A stretch of DNA of 41,367 bases from Treponema sp. (GCA_009780855.1 WQZG01000024.1:1-41367), one strand, 5' to 3'; numbered from the stretch's first letter, positions 1 through 12,075 are shown. Notes: generated by a model not told the origin, from the sequence alone. Numbers and translations: made by a program.

Positions 1-317
1 GGGATAACGCTAAAAAGACAATAGAAGACGGTGCTTACGGCGGAAAAGGTTCAGAAGCGCACAAAGCCGCGGTAGTCGGAGACACAGTCGGCGACCCGCT
101 CAAAGATACAGCCGGTCCGGCTCTTAACCCGATGATTAAGGTTATCAACCTGGTATCACTGATCGCGGCCCCGGTTATCATTGAAGTTAACCGCGGAAGC
201 CCTGCTGTCATCGTAGTAGCGCTGCTTCTGCTTATTGTTATCGCCCTGTCGATCACCTATTCAAAACGCGGCGGATTTAACAAGACAAGCGAAGCTGACA
301 AGGAAAAGGCATTCTAG
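1..317 (+). CDS. hppA: Membrane-bound pyrophosphatase (H+/Na+-translocating), C-terminal fragment
   Basis: This is the last ~104 residues of an integral membrane ion-pumping inorganic pyrophosphatase; reading starts at base 3 and the N-terminus lies outside the window. The stretch [20 protein letters not shown], followed by [15 protein letters not shown], is the highly conserved C-terminal cytoplasmic motif of the family, which helps bind Mg-PPi (D and K residues). Two hydrophobic segments follow ([14 protein letters not shown] and [19 protein letters not shown]), matching the last transmembrane helices. The protein ends in a short charged tail and a TAG stop. It couples PPi hydrolysis to H+ or Na+ export across the inner membrane. 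Ion type and K+ dependence are set by residues outside the window and cannot be judged. Confidence 0.95.
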   Translation, partial: DNAKKTIEDGAYGGKGSEAHKAAVVGDTVGDPLKDTAGPALNPMIKVINLVSLIAAPVIIEVNRGSPAVIVVALLLLIVIALSITYSKRGGFNKTSEADKEKAF

Positions 318-332
318 TATTAAAATTTTATA

Positions 333-357
333 GCCATAAAAAGTAAAATTTTATGGC
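333..357 (+). other. AT-rich perfect hairpin downstream of hppA
   Basis: A 9-bp perfect inverted repeat (GCCATAAAA / TTTTATGGC, 7-nt loop) lies 15 nt after the hppA stop and just before the terminator hairpin. It has no T-tract of its own. It may stabilise the 3' end of the hppA mRNA or be an old terminator; its function is inferred. Confidence 0.4.
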
Positions 358-369
358 ATAAAGCAAGAC

Positions 370-396
370 CGCCGGCTAACAACCGGCGTTTTTTTT
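370..396 (+). terminator. Intrinsic terminator of hppA
   Basis: A 6-bp GC stem (CGCCGG / CCGGCG) with a 7-nt loop is followed directly by eight T residues. This is a canonical Rho-independent terminator 50 nt after the hppA stop codon. Confidence 0.85.
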
Positions 397-410
397 GCGG
401 TATAGTTAAT

Positions 411-463
411 CAGTTAATACTGATAAATCAATTAGTATTGATAAATCAATTAATATTGATTAT
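411..463. repeat. Imperfect 18-bp tandem repeat, about three copies
   Basis: Units at 411-428, 429-446 and 447-463 share the pattern CARTTARTAYTGATAAAT. The last copy is slightly diverged and runs into the 3' end of the minus-strand gene at 450, supplying its last codons (DNQY) and stop. The block lies between that gene and the hppA terminator. It looks like replication-slippage expansion; no function is claimed. Confidence 0.7.
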
Positions 464-1070
464 CCATAGCCTGGAATTTTTCGCGGACCTGCTGCAGCAG
501 ACCCAACTCGCGTTTGATTATTTTTTCGTAATCCAGCGATTTATTTTCAATCCTATAGGCCTCATCTTCCCAGTATTTTACCCGATCCAGATAAAGGAAC
601 CTGAACCGCTTATCGTTTGATTTCTCTGCCCAGTCCTTCGCGTCATTCCAGTAGAAAAGAGCCGCGTTAAAACATTTTTCCGCTGTATCCAGGGCTTCCA
701 GGTTTATATCTTTCCAGGGCGCGTTGTAAAAATAGGCGTTGCGTTTATTCCATTTATTGCCAAGCTGGATATATTGTTCTATTAGTTTAAGATTGACATC
801 CATCATAAAAAGGTAGCGGTATTTTTCCCACTGGGTTTCGTTTTCAATAAGGGCCATAGCGTAAAGCGGATTGCAAAAGTCTGCCTGCAGCGCTTTTTCC
901 AGGTAATAAATATTTTCCATGGTATCGTCGGGATACTGGTTGTAGTGAAGGTGGAAAAGCCGGTAATACTGCTCCTTATAGGTCGCATAATAAGCGCTTA
1001 CAGAGGCGCCGGGCACCAGAGTCAGCAGCAGTATGACCAGACAAATAATTGCTTTAACGCCGGATTTCAC
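450..1070 (-). CDS. Exported helical (TPR-like) protein of unknown function
   Basis: A 206-residue protein with a clear type I signal peptide: MKSGVK, then a hydrophobic core (AIICLVILLLTLVPGAS) and likely cleavage near SVSA-YY. The mature part is strongly helical and rich in Tyr, Trp, Lys and Glu. Segments such as ENIYYLEKALQADFCNPLYAMAL and LDTAEKCFNAALFYWNDAKDWA resemble degenerate TPR helices, so it is probably a periplasmic scaffold protein. It starts with GTG and overlaps the tmk stop (GTGA), so it is translationally coupled to tmk. The overlap suggests co-expression, not a shared pathway. I do not recognise a family. The 3' end lies within the 18-bp tandem repeat. Confidence 0.8.
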   Translation of the reverse strand: MKSGVKAIICLVILLLTLVPGASVSAYYATYKEQYYRLFHLHYNQYPDDTMENIYYLEKALQADFCNPLYAMALIENETQWEKYRYLFMMDVNLKLIEQYIQLGNKWNKRNAYFYNAPWKDINLEALDTAEKCFNAALFYWNDAKDWAEKSNDKRFRFLYLDRVKYWEDEAYRIENKSLDYEKIIKRELGLLQQVREKFQAMDNQY

Positions 1071-1699
1071 CTTCTGAATATCGGCATTTTACCAATGACT
1101 CTCCATACTTGAGCGCTGACTTCTTCTTTTGACAGGGAAGCGTCGATTACCTCTGCCCTGGTCATGCCGGAATATTTCTGCATTACCGATTTGTAGCGCT
1201 CCCGGACTTTTAACTGAAACTCGTAAGTTTCGTAAATTTCTTTTTGACTGCGGCCGCTTATGCGTTTTTGGGAAGTTTCGGGGTCGATGTCAAAGAAAAG
1301 GACCAGTTCCGGCAGCGGGAAACCCCGGTTTAAAACCAGCGGGAGATCTTCTCCGCAGGTAATTCCCTGGTATACCAGGGACGAAAAAAAATACCGGTCA
1401 CAAACAACAAGTTTACCCTGTTTGCATTGTTCTTCAACTCCGGCCGGGCCGTAAATATGCTCGTATCTGTCGGCAGCAAAGAGACAGGCAATTGTTTCGT
1501 TTTTTAACGTGATTTCTCCGCGCATACCCTGCCTAATAAGGCGGCCGACCGGGCCGTCTGTCGGTTCGAAAGTTTTATGTATGGCCGGCAGCGGCATATC
1601 TGTGTTCATTGACAGGGTATGTTCAAGCGCGGTTAATTGGGTTGTAGTACCGCTGCCGTCGCCGCCCTCAAAAACAACAAAATTCGGCAATATTTCCAT
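1067..1699 (-). CDS. tmk: Thymidylate kinase (dTMP kinase) with variant P-loop
   Basis: It phosphorylates dTMP to dTDP in the cytoplasm for DNA synthesis. The protein is 210 residues from the chosen start MEILPN, which puts the first beta strand (FVVFEG) at residues 7-12 as usual; an in-frame ATG four codons upstream (1711) is possible. Family signs are the N-terminal FEGGDGSG loop, the substrate-binding motif VVCDRYFFSSLVYQG and a basic LID-like segment (GRSQKEIYETYEFQLKVRERY). The oddity is the P-loop: the invariant Walker A lysine (GxGKTTQ) is replaced by threonine at residue 18 (GSGTTTQ). The DNA (GGT ACT ACA ACC) is unambiguous. It is the upstream partner of the exported protein at 450-1070. 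Confidence is high for the family; lower for normal catalysis. Confidence 0.85.
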   Translation of the reverse strand: MEILPNFVVFEGGDGSGTTTQLTALEHTLSMNTDMPLPAIHKTFEPTDGPVGRLIRQGMRGEITLKNETIACLFAADRYEHIYGPAGVEEQCKQGKLVVCDRYFFSSLVYQGITCGEDLPLVLNRGFPLPELVLFFDIDPETSQKRISGRSQKEIYETYEFQLKVRERYKSVMQKYSGMTRAEVIDASLSKEEVSAQVWRVIGKMPIFRR

Positions 1700-1742
1700 A
1701 AAATATAGCATATCCTGTGTGCTAATTTATGTAAAGTTTTGT

Positions 1743-1756
1743 TATAATATTATAAT
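1743..1756 (+). promoter_or_regulatory. Twin TATAAT boxes directly upstream of tamB
   Basis: Two perfect TATAAT hexamers (1743-1748 and 1751-1756) lie immediately before the tamB ATG at 1760. No Shine-Dalgarno sequence is present, and no good -35 box was found. If the first box is used, the transcript would start 3-5 nt before the ATG, that is, nearly leaderless. Divergent tmk transcription starts in the same ~60-bp gap. Confidence 0.4.
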
Positions 1757-1759
1757 TAT

Positions 1760-4700
1760 ATGGCGCGATTTAATAAGGCCGGTGAAAAGTCCGTTCCGCT
1801 GCGTTTTGCTGTTATGCTGCTCATTTTTCTGGGCCTTATCGCCGTTACCTTCGCTCTGCTGCGCCCCCTGGAAGCCAGGGTCCGCCGGGGAATTACCGGA
1901 TTGCGCGATGGTTTTATTGAACAGGTTACCGGTCTTACCGGACTGGAAATTGAATACGGCACCGCCAATCCATCGGTTTTTGGAAGCCTGGATATTAACA
2001 ATATCCGGTTAATCCGGCCGGACTCCTCTGTTTTTTTGTCAATTTCCAGATTACGCCTGTTTTTTTCCATTTGGGATTTATTAAGGGGCAAAATTGATTT
2101 GGGATTCCGGTCCATAGGCATAGACAGGCCTGTATTTTCGCTGGATCTGGAAAAAGATACTGGTTTGTTAAGTTTCCTCACTTCCGGACAGTCTGCCGGA
2201 GTTCCCGGTCAAAATAATGGTTTCCCTGTGCCGCAGGATTTTCAAATCCGTATCCGCAGCGGTGAAATAAATATACAAAATGAGATTTATTCCTTTGCGG
2301 TCCGGAATTTTAATCTGGAAGGAAACATTCTCGATGACCGCCTTGATTTTAATACACGGTGTAATGTTACAGGCATTGTTAATTCCATGCGGTTTGCTTC
2401 GGCGAATACAAAAGTCAGCGGCGAATTGAATCTCAAAAATATGGAAGGCAACGCCACCCTCAATATTCCGTCGGTTACAGGGGATACATTCAGACTGCAG
2501 CCGCTGTCGTTCAGTTTTTTGTTAAAGGATTCCAGACTGGAAATACAAAAAATTTATGACAGGCTGCCCCTGGATTTGGCGGCTGTTTGGGATTCCGGCG
2601 CGGGCAGCTTTTCTGTTACTTTCCAGGGGAATAATTTTTCCCCGGCCGATCTGGCCGCCCTGACGGGTTCATTAAAAAATTATAATACCTGGATGACCGC
2701 CAGATTATCCGGAAGGGCAAACCTTACAGCCTCCGGGAACGGAGTTGATTATTCTGCGGAATTTAACGGGACCTACGATCGGCTGGGAGCTTCCATGGAA
2801 ATATCTGCCGCGGGAAACAGCAGGGAAGCGGTTTTTAAACGCCTGCATCTGGCCGCATCCATGGGAACCGCGGATTTTACCGGAACAATAGGATTCGCGC
2901 CGCTGGCGCCAAAAGGCGTACTGACATTTACAGGGGTAAACCTGGCCGGCGCTGATACGGGGAACGCCCCCGGCAAAAACGTTTTTAACGGACAGCTTGA
3001 AATTACAAGTTCCGGCCAGGAAATTGATATATACGGGTCCCGGATCAACTGCGGCAGCCTGGATCTCTCCGGCCTTGCCGCCAATATTACCAGGGAAGAA
3101 AACGGCCTCACATTTCAGTGCCGCGCCGGCGGTTCCGGAGTATTAACATCCGGCGATATCAGCGCCGGTGATATAATTATCGACGGATCAATGGATTACA
3201 ATCCGGGGCGGGTCCAGGCGAGCCTTAGGCTTGATTCGTTTCCGGTGCAGGGAATTCTGGATTTGGCGGATCCGTTTGTTAATATTTTAACTGTTCCGGA
3301 CTGGCTGCGCAATACAGCAGAAAATGTCCTTGTTTCCACCGAAATTTTTTTTACAACCGATTATGAGCATATCCTCTACAATGCTCCGGCGCTGGAAATT
3401 GAATATGACGGCAGCCAAAAAATTTACGCGGAAGCTTCCCTGTCCGGGACCGATCAGCGTTTTGAGCTGGACAGGGGACACGTTGACTATAACGATGGTT
3501 CTGCCGGCCTGACCGGATTTGCTGATTTTTCTGACTCTTCCAATATTTCGTTTACTGTATCCGCCTCGGTGCAGAATATAAATTACATGATCAGCGGGGT
3601 TATATTGGATATGGCATCAATAAGCATCCGGGGTTCCTACGGACTGGAGGCGTTCTTCAGCTCCGCCTCCTCCGGCGGATATTCAGGATACTTCCAGGGA
3701 GAAAATATTCCGATCCCGATCAAAGACCAGAACGCTTATTTGTCATTTATGTTTTCCCTGCGTTATGATACCCCGTCTTTCTGGTCGGCGGGTATTGATC
3801 GTTTTGATCTTGTAAACATACCAACACAGGGCTCCCCGGCTGCAATAAGATTTACCGGCTCGGCCGACCAGGACGGAGCAATAATTCCCGGAATTTATTT
3901 TGAAAACGATCCTGGATTGTTGTCAGGAACCGCGGATATTAACTGGGATCCCGGGTACAGTCAGTTCAGTCTGGTTGCCGGAATCGGCAATCCTGACGGC
4001 AGCGAACAGTACAGGCTCAGTGTCGGTTACAAAAAAGACGGGGGCCTGGAACTCGACATGAGCGCGGACGGGATGATCCTGGATCGGGTAAACCAGAATC
4101 TGGTAAACGGGACAGCGACCGGATCATTGCACCTGAGCTGGGAATCACTGAACTCCTTCAGGGCAGAGCTGTCGGTCCCCTCATATTCTTTCCAGGCAGC
4201 CGATCGTATGCTTAGGGGATCTGTCAGCGCGGTTTTGGATCAGTCCGAATTAATTCTTAGCAATGTAAGGCTTTTTTACGGTTCCGGGCTGGAAGCGGAC
4301 ATGCCTTATTTCAATTTTAACCGTGAACTTGGCTCTGCCCGGACTAGCGCGGATGCACATGGTTCCATAGGCGGTATGGCAGTGGATTGTTCACTCAACG
4401 GCAGCGCCGAGTTCAAACCTGTAGCTTCCTGGCTAAATTTGTCCGAAATTTTTGATTCATTCCGCGGAGTTATTTCCGCTGACAATGTCCGCTACAATAA
4501 CCAGACACAGCAGGAACCTTTTATGTTTACATTTGCATCGGTAAGGGATGTAAACGGACTTAATGTTTCGGTGGACGGCGGTCCCAGAAATATGGTCCGC
4601 CTGCGGTGGAGTCCTGTCCAGAGCGGCGGAGGAAACCTTTATGCGGCCCTGACAGCTCCCTTTCCAATCAGGGGTTCATTTACCGGTTTTCTGGATTCCA

Positions 4701-6145
4701 GGACCATTGATATTAGCACGCAGGATTTATACGCCGACATGGGATCTCTCTGGAAATTGATTCCCCCCAATGAATACATCGCTTTTCCGGGCGGGATAGT
4801 CGCGGGTTCCGTACGTATAACAGGGTCATTGAGGGATCCCGAATTTTACGGGTCCGCAAAGGCAACCAGCCTAAAAATCCAGGTGCCTGGTTATCTGCCG
4901 CAGGATATAAGGCCCATTCCGGTAACAATTACCATGGAAGGAAACGAAATGAGGTTCGGCCCTGTATATTCTGCGGTCGGGGACGGTTACGGCAATGTAA
5001 CCGGAGTATTTGGTTTTGAAAGGTGGATTCCGCTTACCTTCAGGCTGGATATTCAGGTGCCACAGGATTATCCTATTCCGGTCGCCCTAAACCTTAACGG
5101 CGTGCATGCCAACGGCAAAACATCCGGCAACCTGATACTCGCCATGCAGGATAACATTTTTGATGTTTACGGGGATCTTGTCATTTCGAATACGGAGATA
5201 ACCCTTAACGCGGCGGAAATAGCGGCGGCCCGCGAAATACCCCAGGAACATACCGGACCGGTTTCAACAATGGTTAATCTTATGATCACCAGCGGCAGGC
5301 AGGTTGAATTTTTCTGGCCCAGCGTTGAATTCCCCATACTGCAGGCGTACGCGGATATGGGGTCCGGAATCCGCGTAGTCAGCGATGTGGTCGCCAAACG
5401 TTTTTCCCTTACCGGAGACATAAAGCTGCGCAGCGGGGAAATTTTTTATCTGGAACGTAATTTCTACCTAAGGGAAGGCACCCTTTTCTTTAACGAAAAC
5501 GAAAGCCGGTTTGAACCCAGGATTACTGCCAGGGCGGAAATCCGGGATCAAAGCGATGACGGACCGGTTACCATTTCCATGGTTATTGACAATGCGCCGC
5601 TGCACGAGTTTACGCCCAGATTTGAATCCAACCCTCCGCTGTCCCAGTTCCAGATACTTTCCCTTATGGGGCAAAACCAGACCGGAAATCCGGCCACAAC
5701 AGCCAACGGCACAAATGTCCTTCTCGCGTATACAGCCGACGCCCTTACCCAGTTTACAGTTATGCGCACCCTTCAGCGGGAAATCCGGAACTTTTTAGGA
5801 CTGGATATGTTCTCTGTAAGGACCAGATTGCTGCAGAATTTCCTTTTCCAGGCAACCGGCCTGCAGTCCGGCGGTATTTTCAGCTCCGGAACCGGTAACT
5901 ATTTTGATAATACCACTGTTTTCTTAGGTAAATACCTGGGCCCGGATATTTTTTTGGAGTCAATGTTCTCCTGGCGCTACGATCCGGCCAAAACCGATAT
6001 GGGAGGTTTAAAGCTGGAACCCGAAATTGGCCTTGAAATGCGGAATCCCCTGTTCGACGTAAAGCTGAATATGCTTCTGCTTCATCCGGAAAACTGGTTT
6101 ATCAACGATATTACATTTTCCCTTGCCTGGAGATGGTCATTTTAA
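1760..6145 (+). CDS. tamB: TamB-like translocation and assembly module protein (DUF490)
   Basis: A very long protein (1461 residues) with one N-terminal membrane anchor (about residues 17-36, FAVMLLIFLGLIAVTFALL) after a short basic cytoplasmic stretch. It continues as thousands of bases of beta-rich, AsmA/TamB-like repeat sequence with a C-terminal DUF490 domain (roughly the last 350 residues, with motifs such as SGEIFYLERNFYLREGTLFF and PLSQFQILSLMG). It ends in an aromatic strand (SLAWRWSF) typical of the family. TamB proteins span the periplasm as a hydrophobic groove and help outer-membrane protein assembly or lipid transport. Its position directly before bamA (50-nt gap) supports this role and mirrors the treponemal order, in which no separate TamA is needed. 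The ATG start has no ribosome binding site. Confidence 0.9.
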   Translation: MARFNKAGEKSVPLRFAVMLLIFLGLIAVTFALLRPLEARVRRGITGLRDGFIEQVTGLTGLEIEYGTANPSVFGSLDINNIRLIRPDSSVFLSISRLRLFFSIWDLLRGKIDLGFRSIGIDRPVFSLDLEKDTGLLSFLTSGQSAGVPGQNNGFPVPQDFQIRIRSGEINIQNEIYSFAVRNFNLEGNILDDRLDFNTRCNVTGIVNSMRFASANTKVSGELNLKNMEGNATLNIPSVTGDTFRLQPLSFSFLLKDSRLEIQKIYDRLPLDLAAVWDSGAGSFSVTFQGNNFSPADLAALTGSLKNYNTWMTARLSGRANLTASGNGVDYSAEFNGTYDRLGASMEISAAGNSREAVFKRLHLAASMGTADFTGTIGFAPLAPKGVLTFTGVNLAGADTGNAPGKNVFNGQLEITSSGQEIDIYGSRINCGSLDLSGLAANITREENGLTFQCRAGGSGVLTSGDISAGDIIIDGSMDYNPGRVQASLRLDSFPVQGILDLADPFVNILTVPDWLRNTAENVLVSTEIFFTTDYEHILYNAPALEIEYDGSQKIYAEASLSGTDQRFELDRGHVDYNDGSAGLTGFADFSDSSNISFTVSASVQNINYMISGVILDMASISIRGSYGLEAFFSSASSGGYSGYFQGENIPIPIKDQNAYLSFMFSLRYDTPSFWSAGIDRFDLVNIPTQGSPAAIRFTGSADQDGAIIPGIYFENDPGLLSGTADINWDPGYSQFSLVAGIGNPDGSEQYRLSVGYKKDGGLELDMSADGMILDRVNQNLVNGTATGSLHLSWESLNSFRAELSVPSYSFQAADRMLRGSVSAVLDQSELILSNVRLFYGSGLEADMPYFNFNRELGSARTSADAHGSIGGMAVDCSLNGSAEFKPVASWLNLSEIFDSFRGVISADNVRYNNQTQQEPFMFTFASVRDVNGLNVSVDGGPRNMVRLRWSPVQSGGGNLYAALTAPFPIRGSFTGFLDSRTIDISTQDLYADMGSLWKLIPPNEYIAFPGGIVAGSVRITGSLRDPEFYGSAKATSLKIQVPGYLPQDIRPIPVTITMEGNEMRFGPVYSAVGDGYGNVTGVFGFERWIPLTFRLDIQVPQDYPIPVALNLNGVHANGKTSGNLILAMQDNIFDVYGDLVISNTEITLNAAEIAAAREIPQEHTGPVSTMVNLMITSGRQVEFFWPSVEFPILQAYADMGSGIRVVSDVVAKRFSLTGDIKLRSGEIFYLERNFYLREGTLFFNENESRFEPRITARAEIRDQSDDGPVTISMVIDNAPLHEFTPRFESNPPLSQFQILSLMGQNQTGNPATTANGTNVLLAYTADALTQFTVMRTLQREIRNFLGLDMFSVRTRLLQNFLFQATGLQSGGIFSSGTGNYFDNTTVFLGKYLGPDIFLESMFSWRYDPAKTDMGGLKLEPEIGLEMRNPLFDVKLNMLLLHPENWFINDITFSLAWRWSF

Positions 6146-6195
6146 TGTTCTATTCTTTTTTGATAAATTTTGATATAAATCACCAAGGAGCATAG

Positions 6196-8736
6196 ATGCG
6201 CAAATTTTTTGTTTTGTTTTTGATCCTTGCCGTTGCCGCTGCGGCATTTGCACAGGATTCGGACGAATGGTACCAGGGAAAACCGATTAAAAATATTGTT
6301 TTTGAAGGACTTAAAAACGTAAGGCTGACAGAACTGGAAGGCATTACCGATCCTTTTATCGGCCAGCCTTTTAGCGACGATACTTATTGGGAAATTCTTG
6401 GCCGGCTTTACGCGCTCGAATATTTTGATACCATTAATCCTACCGCCATGCGGGCGGACGCCCTTGGGAACGAAGTAATTATCCGTTTCCAGGTAACAGA
6501 AAGACCGATTGTTTCCAGGATTAACTTTATCGGGAACAACGCGCTGCGCAGGAATGAACTCCTTGATCTGGTCGCCATTAAAATACACGATGTCGCCACA
6601 CAGGTCAAACTCCGCCTGGACGAAACTGCGATTGTTAACAAGTACCTGGAAAAAGGTTACCCCGACGTAAAAGTGCGCTCGGAAATGCAGCCGGACAGCG
6701 CCAATACCATTGCCGTAAATTTTTACATTGATGAAGGGGATAAAATCACAATAGACGAATTCCGCTTCGAAGGCAACGAAATATTTTCTTCCAGGACACT
6801 GGAAAAACAGCTTTCCATGAAGACCAAAAGCATTTTCAATGACGGAGCGTTTCAGGAATCCAAACTTACAGCGGACAGGGATACACTGGTCAGTTATTAC
6901 CATGACCGCGGGTACATTGACGCCGCGATTGTAGACGTTGTCCGGGAAATTAAAAAAGATGACAAGGGCAACAACAGCATGGCCATTACCTTCAAGATTT
7001 ACGAAGGACGGCTGTATACCTTTGGCGGAGTTACATTCGAAGGCAACCAGATTTTTTCCACGGAGCAGCTTTCCGCGCAGGTTTATTCCAAACCGGGGGA
7101 AACGGCCAATGACCGCAGGATACAGGCTGACCTTGCAAGGGTTCAGGATCTTTATTTTGAAAGCGGCTACATTTTTAATTACATTGATCCCCAGATGATC
7201 CGCAACCCGGAAAACGGGACAATTTCCTATAATGTGGTAATTGTCGAAAGGGGAAGGGCGCACATAGAAAATATTATTATCAGGGGAAATGATAAAACAA
7301 AAGAATCCGTAATACTGCAGGAACTTCCCCTGGAACCCGGGGATATTTTTTCCAAAACCAAAGTCATGGACGGTATGCGGAATTTAATGAACCTGCAGTT
7401 CTTTTCCAACGTTGTACCTGAGCCGGTTCAGGGAAGCGTTGACAACCTTATGGACCTGGTAATCAACGTTGAGGAACAGCCGACCATTGATCTTAATTTT
7501 GGACTTGCGTTCTCCGGTACCGCCGATCCCTCTGCTTTCCCGGTTTCTGCCCAGATAAAATGGAACGACCGCAATTTCCGCGGCTCCGGCAACGCAATCG
7601 GCGCCGAACTGATAGCCTCCCCGGACACCCAGAGCCTGGCATTAAATTACACACAGCGGCGCATTATACCAACCTTGCCGCTTTCCGGTAATTTCGATCT
7701 TACTGTCCAGCATTCCATGAGCTACGCCGCAATGAACAATACCTATCCCTTCTTTTACAATGACGACCGCGACAAGGATATTGCCTATCCGGACGGTTTT
7801 AACAGTTACGATGACTATATCAAGGCCGGCAAAGTACCGCCCGATGAATACATGATGCCTTACGACCAATGGCAGATTTCCCTCGGAGTCGGATCCGGCT
7901 ACCGCTGGCTTACAGCTCCGGGTGTATTGACCCTTTCCGGCGGATTGCGCATCGGTATGGTAAGAAACGTATATAACAGTGATTTATACAGGCCTTTTGA
8001 TCCTGTTTTGAGAAACCAGAACAATATCTGGAGTCCTGCCACTTCGCTGACTGCGTCCATCTCGCTGGATCAGCGGGACATATATTACGATCCGTCCAAA
8101 GGTTACTTCGGCTCGCAGCGTATAGGTTATTACGGAGTTCTGGATTTTGAAGAAGAACATTATATCCGTACCGATACCAAGGCCGAATGGTTTGCGACGC
8201 TCTGGGATTTGCGGGTTTCTGATACCTGGAATTTCAAGGGAGTTTTTGGAATACATTCGGGACTCTCGTTTATTCTGCCGCAGCCCGGATGGAGCAGCCC
8301 CAGAATTGAAGACGCAAACAGGCTGGCCGTAGACGGAATGTTCGTAGGCCGCGGCTGGGATTCAGAATACAGCTGGAAGGGAAACGCCCTTTGGGAAAAC
8401 TGGGCCGAACTAAGGATTCCGCTGGTACCCAATGTAATATCCTGGGATTTCTTCTTTGACGCCGCCGGTGTCAAAAACAACCCCGCGGATTTCTTTTATA
8501 ATTTTGCCGGCGATGACGGAAGAACAAAAGGCAGCAACACTTTCTTCCTTAGGTTCAGTTTGGGAGGAGGCATACGCTTTGCATTGCCGCAGTTCCCAAT
8601 CAGGTTCAGCATTGCCAAAGCGTTCAAGATTGTGGACGGTAATATACAATGGCAGTCAGGCCCAATCGGATACGATTCCAACAGGCCGGATTCCGGGTGG
8701 AGATTTGTATTCTCCTTCGCCATGCCCACATATTAA
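6196..8736 (+). CDS. bamA: Outer membrane protein assembly factor BamA
   Basis: The central beta-barrel insertase of the outer membrane, 846 residues. It has a type I signal peptide (MRKFFVLFLILAVAAAAFAQ), five N-terminal POTRA repeats in about residues 33-430, and a C-terminal 16-strand barrel. POTRA signatures recur as IxxIxFEGN (NIVFEGLKNV, RINFIGNNAL, EFRFEGNEIF, GVTFEGNQIF, NIIIRGNDKT). In the barrel, the conserved loop motif appears as VGRGWDSEYSW, a variant of the (V/I)RG(F/Y) lid-loop. The protein ends in an aromatic strand (FSFAMPTY). A strong AAGGAG ribosome binding site precedes the ATG. It is flanked by tamB and the Skp-like chaperone, which completes an envelope-assembly operon. 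Confidence 0.96.
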   Translation: MRKFFVLFLILAVAAAAFAQDSDEWYQGKPIKNIVFEGLKNVRLTELEGITDPFIGQPFSDDTYWEILGRLYALEYFDTINPTAMRADALGNEVIIRFQVTERPIVSRINFIGNNALRRNELLDLVAIKIHDVATQVKLRLDETAIVNKYLEKGYPDVKVRSEMQPDSANTIAVNFYIDEGDKITIDEFRFEGNEIFSSRTLEKQLSMKTKSIFNDGAFQESKLTADRDTLVSYYHDRGYIDAAIVDVVREIKKDDKGNNSMAITFKIYEGRLYTFGGVTFEGNQIFSTEQLSAQVYSKPGETANDRRIQADLARVQDLYFESGYIFNYIDPQMIRNPENGTISYNVVIVERGRAHIENIIIRGNDKTKESVILQELPLEPGDIFSKTKVMDGMRNLMNLQFFSNVVPEPVQGSVDNLMDLVINVEEQPTIDLNFGLAFSGTADPSAFPVSAQIKWNDRNFRGSGNAIGAELIASPDTQSLALNYTQRRIIPTLPLSGNFDLTVQHSMSYAAMNNTYPFFYNDDRDKDIAYPDGFNSYDDYIKAGKVPPDEYMMPYDQWQISLGVGSGYRWLTAPGVLTLSGGLRIGMVRNVYNSDLYRPFDPVLRNQNNIWSPATSLTASISLDQRDIYYDPSKGYFGSQRIGYYGVLDFEEEHYIRTDTKAEWFATLWDLRVSDTWNFKGVFGIHSGLSFILPQPGWSSPRIEDANRLAVDGMFVGRGWDSEYSWKGNALWENWAELRIPLVPNVISWDFFFDAAGVKNNPADFFYNFAGDDGRTKGSNTFFLRFSLGGGIRFALPQFPIRFSIAKAFKIVDGNIQWQSGPIGYDSNRPDSGWRFVFSFAMPTY

Positions 8737-8747
8737 AGGAGAGTAAC

Positions 8748-9278
8748 ATGAAAAAGAAATTTTTTATTATTTTGATAATTTTTTTGGGAATTGGTTTTTC
8801 GGCAAGCGGTCAGCAATTGACAAGATTCGCCGTTGTTGATCTGCCAAGGGTTTATGTTTCTTTTTTCAGGGAATCCAGGGCGGTAAGGGATTTTGAGGAA
8901 CAAAGCGCCAAGGTGCAGAGCGATATTGACAAGATGACAGCCGAGATCCAAACCCTCAAGAACCAGCAGATTACAGCCGATTTCCAGGGTGACCAGACTC
9001 TCAGCCTGCAGCTTGACAGCGAAATCAACCGCAAAACCGAGTACCTCAAGGAATATTATAAACTCAAGACCCAGGAACTTGAGACCAAAAAAAACAACCT
9101 GGCCTCTTCCAATTCGTTTCTCGAACAGGTATATGACGAAATCCGTTTTATCGCGGAGAGCGAAGGGTATTCCATGGTGCTCAATCTAAAGGAAAATACC
9201 GGTATTCTCTGGTATAGTCCCACGGTAGATATCACCGATAAATTGATTCAGAATCTAATGGCAAAAAACCAGCGTTAG
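8748..9278 (+). CDS. skp: Skp/OmpH-family periplasmic chaperone
   Basis: A 176-residue exported chaperone that keeps outer-membrane proteins soluble on their way to BamA. The start chosen is the ATG at 8748, which has an AAAGGAGAG ribosome binding site just after the bamA stop; a longer in-frame reading back to 8649 would run inside bamA and lose the signal peptide. The signal peptide is MKKKFFIILIIFLGIGFSASG. The family motif RFAVVDLPRVYVSFFRESRA follows, then a long coiled-coil tentacle region (about residues 45-130, rich in Glu, Lys, Gln), then a conserved C-terminal region (EGYSMVLNLKENTGILWYSP) as in OmpH proteins. It is co-transcribed with bamA and mutS. Confidence 0.92.
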   Translation: MKKKFFIILIIFLGIGFSASGQQLTRFAVVDLPRVYVSFFRESRAVRDFEEQSAKVQSDIDKMTAEIQTLKNQQITADFQGDQTLSLQLDSEINRKTEYLKEYYKLKTQELETKKNNLASSNSFLEQVYDEIRFIAESEGYSMVLNLKENTGILWYSPTVDITDKLIQNLMAKNQR

Positions 9279-9282
9279 ACTT

Positions 9283-12075
<2,793 letters not shown>

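Noticed and set aside
411-463. Short CRISPR-like array
   Set aside because: The units are 18 bp, contiguous, without spacers, and no cas genes are present.
6142-7263. 373-codon open frame antisense to bamA
   Set aside because: It lies wholly opposite the POTRA region of bamA, shows no recognisable motif or ribosome site, and is explained by codon bias of the real gene.
8649-8747. N-terminal extension of the Skp-like protein
   Set aside because: It overlaps the end of bamA and would bury the clear signal peptide; the ATG at 8748 has a strong ribosome site.
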